Shown here piece after piece: positions 11,939 through 21,129 of a stretch of 64,000 bases of DNA. Source of the stretch: Tricholoma matsutake (Eukaryota; Basidiomycota; Agaricomycetes; Agaricales; Tricholomataceae); the NCBI GenBank assembly GCA_026075535.2, contig AP026550.1, positions 2,356,001 to 2,420,000 of the forward strand, in the 5' to 3' direction. Positions within the stretch are counted from its first letter, which is position 1; the number at the start of each line of letters is the position of its first letter. The notes under the pieces are model-generated. The model did no database searches. It saw only the letters and a list, made by a program, of their open reading frames with translations, and was not told the origin of the DNA. A program made the position numbers and the translations under genes.

Positions 11939-12266
11939 ATCCATGGTATCATGTTTGTACTTTTATTTAGTTATTTATAGGACACTTTCACTCCTATTAT
12001 CTCTTTCTTTATTACTGTACCTGCTGTGTGTTACAGTTTAGCCATATCACTTATCCCTCATAGTCATGGATATCTTCCCTCAGACTTTGCCACTACCTTG
12101 AGTGGGCTGAGCTGAGGCAAGTATCCCTTTCTCTACATACTCATGAACATTATATTTACTCTATTACCTGTAGTCATGTACTTTACAGGTAGTCTAATAG
12201 ACTTTGCCACTACCTCAAGGGGGCTGAGCTGAGTCATGTACTTTACAGGCTATACTCATTCTTTCA
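11939..12266 (+). repeat. Copia-1 5' LTR (main part)
   Basis: Begins with the hAT-B target copy ATCCATGG and matches the 3' LTR at 18713-18880 (CATGTTTGTACT, TAGTTATTTATAGGACAC, CAGACTTTGCCACTAC). It contains an internal tandem duplication of the CAGACTTTGCCACTAC..GGCTGAGCTGAG module and ends CTTTCA directly before the primer binding site. Confidence 0.8.
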
Positions 12267-13258
12267 GGTTATGGGCCCTGCCCTTCCTTGAATTTCTGGA
12301 AAGCAAGTTTCAAGTTTACACTCATTGATTTATCTATCTGTCTGATTCATTAATACACTTGTTCACAATCATATTCTTGATGTCTACACCTACATACCTC
12401 TGTCTCCATCAGCAAGTTTAGCTCTGCTGTTGACAAGCTTGATGCAGCTGGAAGGAATTAAGTTACATTCCAGCACCATTTCATCATTGCAGTAAAACAG
12501 AAAAGAGTCTTTGGAAACTTTGATGGCACTGACACAAAGCCGACCCTCTTGTTATGCACTACAGAGAACAAGACTAAGGCCTTGACTGCCTGGCAGGAAA
12601 ATGAGGACACAGCAATGTACCTCCTATTGCAGAAGCTGGCCAACTCAACCCTCACCAGAAGAGCACTGTCACAGAGATGTGGTCAGCAATAATCCTTGAG
12701 TTTATGCAGAAGAGCATGCTCATATGCTCAAACATGCACTTGAAATTTATGGCCATGTGCTAGTGCTTAAAAGTCCAGTCTGTAGGACCGGAAAAAGAAC
12801 GAGAACCAAACCAGAGTGTAACCAGTCCAATAGGACCAACGGTCCTGGTTCAACAGCTTGTTGAAGCTGTCCAGTCCTCAGTTTCCATTCTTGCTAACAT
12901 TTTTTGTAACCATTGAGGACCAGTCTAGACTGGTCCAGGCAGTCCTTAACTTGGAAAGCTACAAACATATAAATATACACCAATTCTAATAATATTTGCA
13001 TATATAATTACAAAGAATGGGGCACACCCAAATGAAAAGATTGAAAAAGTGAGCTATTTAAATACTGCAATGTGAGCACAGACCATTTGTATCTGTTTGC
13101 ATGGTCACACACTTTTGTTTATGCATTTTTGATGCATTTACATGTTTCATTTATATGTTTACAGTTATTTGTATTGCATTGTCACAATCTGCAATGTTGT
13201 TGTTTCTCTCTCACCTCTGCCACAGCTGCAACCCCTTGAATGTTGTTTGGGCCCCAGA

Positions 13259-13312
13259 GTTATCCTTTTTTGTTTCTTAGTATATCCAACTAATATTTTT
13301 ACTTGTTTCTAG
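13259..13312 (+). other. Intron-like segment in hAT element 3
   Basis: 54 bp: donor CCCAGA/GTTATC, branch-like CCAACTAAT, acceptor TTTCTAG/GTATTAC, preceded by TTGTTTGGGCCCC. The downstream sequence (CATGATAACGACATTAC) aligns with that after the segment in A (CTTGATAACAACATTGC). Confidence 0.45.
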
Positions 13313-13617
13313 GTATTACATTCATGATAACGACATTACAGCCAACAGCCCCTACTGCATCGCTGCAAGCCTCTGCTCATGGGGTGGCTTATGGAACAAT
13401 GACAACACCATTGCAGGCCCCTCAACAGACAACACCAATGCCAATGGTGATGACAACAACAACAACAATGGCAATGGGAAGGACGGCAATGGCAAAGACA
13501 AGGGGGGACAATGACAATGACAACAAAACAAAAACATCGACAACGATGATGAAGAGGACAACAACAAGGAAGAGGACGACAATGAACATGATGATGAAAG
13601 AGGACAACAGCGATGAA

Positions 13618-13674
13618 GGGGACAACAACAACAACAACAACAACAACAACATTAACAACAACAACAACAAATGC

Positions 13675-13712
<38 letters not shown>

Positions 13713-13756
13713 ACACAACAACAACAGTGAACACAACAACAACAACAACAACAAGG
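13618..13756 (+). repeat. AAC/CAA trinucleotide microsatellite
   Basis: Nearly pure ACAACAACA tract with few interruptions. In the plus frame it encodes polyasparagine; in others polythreonine or polyglutamine. Elements A/B and 4 carry shorter or more degenerate GACAACAA tracts at the matching place in their module. Confidence 0.9.
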
Positions 13757-14986
13757 AGAACAACATGATGCAATGCCAGCACCACCAACACCCACCACAC
13801 TGCCCACTGCCCGCTCCCTTGTCCAGCCTCATAAGCCACTGCTTGCAGGGTGGACTCATTTTCAACTAGTGACACCATGCCCCCTCCCTCGAAACACGGG
13901 ATGGAGGGGGCCATTTACTTTTCTTATTATTTTATTTTCTACTAACCACCCCTTCCCTGGCCTTGATATCCAGCCTCCCAAGCCCCTGCTCATGGGGTAG
14001 ATTTTTCTTTCTTTCTTTTCTTTTGTACTATTAGTTTTTTTTTGTACTGTATATACTTAGTAGACCAGTTGAGACTGGTCTACAAACTGATATGTAACCA
14101 ACCTGGACCGGTCCTGTAGGGTCCAGTTCAGTCTTAGTAGAACATGTGAAATATAAGGACCGGACCAGACTTTTAAGCACTACCATGCACTACATGCCAG
14201 GCACAAACCTTCATGCCAAGATAGACTGCATCCATGTTGAATATGAGACGCTCCTGAATGCAGACATTGCAGTCACTGATAACAACTACTGCACTCTTGT
14301 GATAAACTTCCTCCCATCCACCTTGCATCCTTTGTTGCCCAGATATCTGCAAACATGAAGGCCATCACAATGGTACAACATGCTGCTAGCATGGCAAGCA
14401 CAACAACACCCATCACACCCTTGGATCCAAAGCTCCTGGAGATGTCACCCAAATCCATGATGACCCTTGCATTGGAGGAGTATGATCATCAGGCTGACAA
14501 GAAAACCTCCAAGCCCAAGAATACTGGAGTGGCAGTGAGTGAGAAACCTGGCTTGAGAACAGGTGGAGGCAAGAGCACCAAGGGGAAAGGACCACAGAAG
14601 CCTAGAGGGGTCTACTGGAACTGTGGTGGCAAGGGCCACAAGTCAGATGTGTGCCCAATGCCTAAGACAGATGAGATCTATGAGAAGTTGAAGGACCAGA
14701 AATCCAATAACCCAAAGGGGAATAAAAAGCCAAGCCTGGCACTGGTTCCTCAAACACTGCTGCTGCAAACACTGCTGCCAGTGCTACTGTTGACAAGGTT
14801 GCAGGAGCATGGAGTGCATTCAATCTGTATGATGCCCAATACAAGGACCCTGTCTACAATGGATCACTATGGGAACTCATTCTACCTCACAGCTTGCACA
14901 TTGTATCAGACAATGGTGACAACAACACTGCCACAGACCCTGACATGCCTGACTTGATCCCCCTGGATTAATTTGACCAGGGGAGT

Positions 14987-17900
14987 ATGGCTGACAGTGA
15001 CAAGCACCATGATGTTGTTTTTCAAGTTGGCCACTGCCATGACATGGATCTCAGAAACAACATACCTGATGACAAAGATCCTGATGCAGCCAGGATTTTC
15101 AAGGTAGAGGAAGACAACAAAGAGTTGCTGGAAACTTGCATCACTCATTGGGTTGCTGATTGCATAGACACTGTTAGCACTGATGGGAAGGATGATGATC
15201 CTTTTGGCCAAATGGATGTGCCAGCACTAGTTGCTGAGTGGGATGCATTATGGGACAGGCCCTTTCATGCATCGTTAAAAAGCCTTGCCCTGATGGCATC
15301 ACCACCTGCCTATTCAAAGGGTCAGATATGGGACTTATATGATTTGGGCACTAGTCACCATATGATGCTGATCAGAGAGGACTTCATAGAATTTCAGTCC
15401 ACCACACCAAAGACCTTGACTGCTGCCAATTCCACTCAGGTGGAATAGAGGACATACTCATATTCATCCCTAATGGTTGCACCACCACTACAATCTGCCT
15501 CACTTAATACACTCCATCTATCAGCATAACCCTAATATTGGTCAGATGCATTGATGACACCATGTATATGTGCTTATTTGCAATGGATGCTGCAAAATTT
15601 GCAGGAGCAATGGAGAGCTGATTGGTGTTATACTGAAGAGACAGGCTCTGTATTGGGTTATCAGAGACATTGAGAAGCCATCAGCACATGTTGTGAAACC
15701 CACCAAAATCACAGTGATGGATTTACACCATTGCATGGGTCATATTGCACCTTGCACTGCCTGTGAACTAGTCATAAAAGGGCTCATGACAGGCTTGAGA
15801 ATTATTCCTTCTGATGAGCCCAAGGAGTACAAAGCCTGCATTAAAGCAAAATCAACACACCAAGAAATCCCTAAAGTCTGCCAAAGTCAGAGGGCAACCA
15901 GAAGTTTGGTCGGACATGTGGGGGCCACTCAAAGTTGCTACACTAGGTGGGCAAAAATATTTTGTTAGCTTCACAGATGACCATGTACAGCTGGTAGACA
16001 ACTGTATACCTACTTCAGACAAAGGACATCCTTGAGCCATACAAGGCATTCAAGGCATGGGCCAAGAAACACCTCAATGTCAGGATCACATGCCTGCATT
16101 CTGACTGTGGTGGGGAGTACATGCCAACTGAGCTAATTGCATACCTCAACAGCAAAGGGACAGCAAGGAAGCTCACGTCCACAGCACCCCAGAGCAGAAT
16201 AGTGTTTGTGAGTGACTAAATTGCACATCAATGGAGAAAGTCCAAGCTATGCTTTGGGCCACCAGCTTACCTCAATTTCTGTGGAGGGAGGCACTCCTCC
16301 ATGCGGTATTCTTGAAAAATTGCACATTGACCAAGGCTTTAAATAGTCAGACCCTCTACAAAGTTGTCAATCAGAAGCCACCCAATCTCTGAGATTGCCC
16401 TGGATGGGGTTGCAAAGTGTGGGTCCACAACCAGATGACTGGAATGGTTGGCACCAGGGCAAAAGAAGGTCATTGGGTTGGTTACGATAACATGAGTGCT
16501 GTGCACAGAATCTATTGGCCGGATAAGAAGTCAGTAGGAGTCAAGAGAAATGTCAAATTCTCAGCCACTTACAAAGCTACCCCTCATGATGAGGATGTTC
16601 TGCTCAAAGGGGAGGATATTGAACTTGATGAGCCCACCACTTTGAAGCCTAACAATTTGACACCACCTGATCCACCTACACAAGTACCCACTCCCACACC
16701 TGTCAACAAACCTGAGAGATGCTCTTCTTGCAACCAAAAACCCTCCCAGTATGTCAAAGACATCCAATTTGGGAAAGGGAGTACCCAAGGTTTGGAGAAT
16801 CAGCCCACCCTGTCCTGGGGGATGAAGATACCCAAAGCAACTATTGAGGAAGTCATAGATGATGAGAATGTGAATGACCAGGGGGAGCTTGTGGAGGAAA
16901 TCCCCAGCATAGTGATGTCAACCAAAATGGCAGAGGCTCATGGGATGGAGCCAAGAAACCTTGTGGAGGCAAAGAGGAGCCCCAACTGGCCCAGATGGCT
17001 GGAGGCGATGGAGGTTGAATGCCAGGTACTGGAGAAATTTGGAACATGGCACCTCAAAAAAACCCCACCCAACACAAACATTATAGGCTGCCATTGGACA
17101 TTTGTTGTGAAGCAGGATGCTACCGGCACAATAGTGTGCTACCATCCACATCTCGTTGCCCAAGGATTTTCTCAGATACCCGGAGTCAATGTCTTTGAGA
17201 CATATGCTCCAGTGGCAAAGATGGTGTCCATGCACATCTTATTTGCCATGGCCACCCATCACGATTTTGAGATCCACCAAGTCAATGTCAAAGGTGCCTA
17301 TCTAAATGGTGAATTTGAAGAAGGGGGAGTCATTTACATGCGCCTACCTCCCAGCATCCACCTAATGGATGATAGGACCCTTGTTCTCCAACTACTCAAA
17401 CCTATTTATGGACTATGCCAGAGTGGCAGGCACTGGTACCATAAGCTCTTGAGTGTCTTGATGGGGCCACTGTGAATGAAGAGGTGTGAAGTTGACCAAG
17501 CAGTCTTTTACCATGTCGAGGGGGAGTTGGTGATGGTGTTAGTGTCGCACATCAATGACTGTTTGACCATTGCATCATCAGTAGAGCTAGAGAAGATCAA
17601 AGCAGAGCTCAGGAAAGTATTCAAACTTTCTGACCTTGGGGAGATTAACTGGATCCTAGGGATTGCTGTAAAACATGACTGCATAGCCAGGACAATTTGA
17701 CTCTTGCAGAAGTCCTACATCAACCCAATGTTGAGCCAGTATGGCTTTGAGAATGTCAAGCCTGTCACAATGCTCATGGTCCCCAGCATGCACTTCTCTA
17801 CCTCCCAAAGCCCCAAAACCATGCAGGAATTTGCTGAGATGAAAGACAAGCCATATCAAGAAGCCATAGGTTCATTGATGTATGTGTCACTTGGCACAAG

Positions 17901-18474
17901 ACCAGATATCACCTATGCAGTCAGTGTTCTCTCAAAATTTGCTGGTAACCCTGGATTAGTGCACTGGAATGCCACAAAATGTGTTTTTGCCTACCTCACT
18001 GGCACCAAAGACCTTTGGTTGACATACAGGGATTTGTCAGCCAAACTGGAAGGCTACATGAATGTGGACAGTTCAATGCACAAAGACAGGGAAGCCATAT
18101 CTGGCTATGCTTTTCTTCTTGATGGCTGTTTTGTGGAGCTCAAAGAAACAGGAGATTATTGCATTGTCGATGATGGAGGCAGAATACATGGCAACAACTC
18201 ACACTGCCAAGGAGGCGCTTGGCTCTGATCTTTGATCAGGGAAATTTTTGGGGAATTTACCAGCCCGACAACACTCTACAGAGATAATCAAGATGCAATC
18301 ATACTCACTCGCAATCACCAATACCATGCCCAGATGAAACACATTGACATTTGTCTCCATTTCATACACTGGATCATCACCAAGGGAAAACCCAAACTTG
18401 TTTACTGTCCCATGGAGAATATGATTGTGTTGAGATGTCAAGCTCAGCCATCTCAGGTCACTCTTTGGCCCTGA
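14987..18474 (+). pseudogene. Copia-1 protease-integrase-RT-RNase H, broken
   Basis: Pieces in order: LGTSHHMMLIREDF (protease region), LHHCMGHIAP (GAG-pre-integrase), HSDCGGEYMP and following integrase fragments, then from 16417 one long frame of RT and RNase H: HWTFVVKQDATG, LVAQGFSQIPGVN, NVKGAYLNGEF, then VSHINDC in place of the catalytic VDD motif, and GTRPDITYAVSVLSKFAGNP. From 16417 to 18474 the frame is kept but cut by TGA codons at 17473, 17698 and 18226; all could come from CGA. Inactive. Confidence 0.85.
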
Positions 18475-18699
18475 TACCCTTCTGTTATTGATTCTTATCA
18501 TTCCAGTGTTCCGCCTTCATTACCTAGTTACCAGTATATATACTTTGCTGCACCATATTGTGCTCTTCAAGCACTTGTAACCCATGGGTGCTATTCCCCC
18601 TTTTGCAACAGATTGCTGACACCCTTACAAAAGCACTCCCAAGCACAAAAGTCAAGCATTTCACTTACTCACTCAGGTTATGCAAGGATTGAGGGGGAG

Positions 18700-18880
18700 T
18701 GTTGGAACATGCAATCCATGGTACCATGTTTGTACTCTCATTTAGTTATTTATAGGACACTTTCACTCCTATGATCTCTTTCTTTATTACTGTACCCAGT
18801 GTGCATTACAGTTTAGCTGTATCACTTATGGATATCTTCCCTCAGACTTTGCCACTACTTTGAGTGGGCTGAGCTGAGGC
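18700..18880 (+). repeat. Copia-1 3' LTR, truncated by hAT element 4
   Basis: Starts TGTTGGAACATGCAATCC after the purine tract and runs to GCTGAGGC (18873-18880), the 8-bp target of element 4. The duplicated GCTGAGGC and CAAG follow at 26434-26445; after that the sequence no longer matches the 5' LTR, so the distal part of this LTR has been lost. Confidence 0.8.
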
Positions 18881-19883
18881 TAGGGCTGTGCACTGTCCAT
18901 ACTATGGCCATGGCCATACAACACATGGCAATTTGATGGATATGGTAGACCATATACTGTCCATATATCTAATGCCCATAACCTCTGACAGTACAGTACA
19001 GGTACTAATATGGCTGTATTATGGTTGACAGAAATATAATAATACACAAAATTGAATATAATGTTCCAGTGCTATACTAAACAAATGCAGTGACAGGAAT
19101 CCATTGTTTGCAATGGTCCAGAGTGTTTTATAGATTGGAATTTTTATTTGAATAATGCGAGGGATCATACAAATGTTCTTATTGAGATAAGCATAACTAA
19201 CCACCCTCACATGCAGCGAGGGAAGGGACTACAGAAATAATGAACAATAGAAAACAAAAAAGCTTCTGTGAAAAATGTGAGGTATTTGCCCTGGCCATCT
19301 GGTAGCTGTCCCCCCTCCCTGTTGCTCCCCATTTCCACCCTGCAAGCAGTTGCCCATGGCAGTGGTTGGGGGTGCTGTGGTGGTGGTGGTGGTCCTCATC
19401 CTCATCCTCCCTGTCCTCCCTGTCCTCCCCATTGTTGTGTTCACCCACCATCTCCATCATTGTCAGGTACTCTCTCTGTCTCTGTCCCACCCCTGCCACC
19501 ATGGGGTCTGTTGCACTGCTTGTTCTGGCCCTGCCACCCTGGTCATCCCTGGTCATCCCCTCATTGTTGTTTGGTTTCCTTTTCTTTGCATTGCCATGGC
19601 CATAATCCATAGCAACCATAGTCCATCCTGCAAGCAGTGGCTCACAGTGGTGGGGATGGCCAGGTCTGGGTCATTGTTGTGCTCATCCCTGTCTTTCCCG
19701 TCCTCATTCTGCCTGTTGTTCCCATCATTGTCATCCTATTTGTTGTTGTTGTTGTCCTTTAGTTGTCAGCATCCTTCATCTTCATGCACTTCTGCAATCT
19801 CCTATGCCCAAATGATGAGGCAGTCCTCAGCCAGCAGGTGGAGGTGCATTGGTTGTCATTGTAGTGTCATTGTTAGATAAAAC

Positions 19884-19950
19884 CTGTAGATAATAAAAAT
19901 AGAAGTTAGTTGAATGAAGAAAACAAAAAGGAGACATAAAAAACACTTAC
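19884..19950 (-). other. Intron-like segment in hAT element 4
   Basis: 67 bp with the best splice signals of the set: CCCCG/GTAAGT, branch-like CAACTAAC, acceptor ATCTACAG/G. It is preceded on the minus strand by TTGTTTGGGCCCC and followed by AACAATGACACTACAATGAC, similar to the sequence after the segments in A and 3. Confidence 0.55.
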
Positions 19951-20020
19951 CGGGGCCCAAACAATACATATCTATGCATTGTTTGGGCCCATGCCTCATC
20001 CTCACACCCTTGTCCTGTCC

Positions 20021-20394
20021 TAGTGTTGCCACTGGCTCAGCCGAGGTTTTTCAATAAAAGGGCTATAACATGCCAGATAAATTTCCTGATTTCACCAGGT
20101 TATTTGAGCACATGGATGGGCCCATAAGCCAATGGGTTGTCTGCCAATATTAGTTGAACCAATCAATTGTCCCTGAGTTATTTAATAAACAATATTCGGC
20201 TTGATGGCTCAGCTTGAGATCAAAGCCGGGTAAATAAGTCAAGAATGGGGGATCCGATCAGATAATGTTGGCAGAAGACCCCTTGGCTTATGGGCCCATC
20301 CATGTGCTCAAATAACCTGGTAAATTTAGGAAATTTATCTGGCATGTTATAGCCATTTTATTGAAACACCTCGGCTGAGCCAGTGGCAACACTA
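20021..20394. mobile_element. Fold-back hAT-type MITE
   Basis: 374 bp with terminal inverted repeats of about 110 bp (20021-20140 against 20280-20394) starting TAGTGTTGCCACTGGCTCAG. It is flanked by perfect 8-bp duplications TCCTGTCC (20013-20020 and 20395-20402). The centre of about 140 bp codes for nothing. The duplication length and TAGTG ends fit the hAT superfamily. Confidence 0.9.
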
Positions 20395-20606
20395 TCCTGT
20401 CCCCATGGTCATATTCCCACCATTTGTTTGTTTGGTGGTGGTGGTAGCCCCACATTGTCATCGACAAGGCAAGCTTGCCGCTGTCATCATGTTTGGGTTA
20501 TCTTCATTGATTGTTTGATCAGTGTGTGATCAAAACCTAACCAAATTTGTCAGCATTTCTATTTTTGGCTGAGTGCTTATAGAAAACACCATATAACCAT
20601 ATGCAT

Positions 20607-20880
20607 TGTTGAAATTAATCCCAGTGATGCATGCTGTATACATGAGGCAATACATGCAGCATACGCATGTTACTGCACTTACTGCGCATACATGCGGTAA
20701 ACACATTCCTGAGTCATGTGACGTCCTTATTATTATGTATATAAGGAGAACCTGTACCGTAGTAGGAATACAGTGTTCTTACCTCTGCTAACCCTAGCTG
20801 TAAGTCTAAGTAAACCCCAGGTAGGTTGTAAGGAATGTGTTGTCTCTTCCACTGTGCAGCGTATATAGTCTGCTCCAACA
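20607..20880 (+). repeat. Copia-2 5' LTR
   Basis: 274 bp, TGTTGAAATTAATCCC to CTGCTCCAACA. Contains the TATA-like TATGTATATAAGG and the element's promoter. The four differences from the 3' LTR are all CG against TG or CA. Confidence 0.95.
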
Positions 20881-20895
20881 GGTTATGGGCCCTGC
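20881..20895 (+). promoter_or_regulatory. Copia-2 primer binding site
   Basis: GGTTATGGGCCCTGC directly after the LTR. It is complementary to the anticodon-loop half of initiator tRNA-Met (CAUAACC at its end), the primer type known for Drosophila copia. Copia-1 has the same site at 12267. Confidence 0.75.
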
Positions 20896-21129
20896 TGGGC
20901 ACGTCGCGAACGCGCCTTAATTGGCTGCGAATGACGTTGACTTCATCGTCTCCAAATTATAACCTTGCGCTCTTCGTGAGCTGCATTGCGCTCCCTGCGA
21001 GCTGCACATAAAACCTAGGTTGACTAGGGTTAACCACTCTGAAGGAGTGTTTTCTCCTGAGAACGTTAAATGTGTTTTATTGAGTAAAAAGACTGATTGA
21101 GCGCTTTTAACAGCTGCCACCACAAAATC

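Larger units (their letters stand above)
12761..14182 (+). mobile_element. hAT-like element 3 (non-autonomous)
   Basis: 1422 bp with inverted ends TAGTGCTTAAAAGTC and the complement of GACTTTTAAGCACTA, and subterminal GGACCGG / ACTGGTC repeats. Flanks are CCATGTGC and CCATGCAC; they differ only where TG faces CA, which both derive from CG by deamination, so an original CCATGCGC 8-bp duplication is likely. Internal order matches A: TTGTTTGGGCCCC, intron-like segment (13259-13312), quasi-palindrome (13368), a long ACAACAACA tract, quasi-palindromes (13834, 13981). No transposase is seen. A 188-codon frame (13303-13869) is rich in Asn, Thr and Met and follows the microsatellite. Confidence 0.75.
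12420..14960 (+). pseudogene. Copia-1 gag, split by hAT element 3
   Basis: Left part (12420-12760) translates in pieces to copia gag motifs such as VKQKRVFGNFDGT and NEDTAMYLLLQKLAN. The right part (14191-14960) continues with FHAKIDC-like HAKIDCIHVEYETLLNADI and a zinc-knuckle YWNCGGKGHKSDVC whose first cysteine has become tyrosine. The 1422-bp element 3 lies between them. Multiple stops and shifts make it inactive. Confidence 0.75.
11939..18880 (+). mobile_element. Copia-1: old Ty1/copia element
   Basis: Plus-strand copia with 5' LTR remnant (11939-12266 plus the displaced tip 7202-7223), primer binding site GGTTATGGGCCC at 12267, gag (about 12420-14960, interrupted by element 3), broken pol to about 18690, a purine tract GGGGGAG, and the 3' LTR from 18700 that is interrupted by element 4 at 18881. 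The LTRs are well diverged and every domain has stops, so it is clearly older than copia-2. The primer site resembles that of Drosophila copia, which uses an internal half of initiator tRNA-Met. Confidence 0.85.

Noticed and set aside
13336..13914. Poly-valine/leucine frames opposite the CAA tract
   Set aside because: Antisense reading of a trinucleotide microsatellite.
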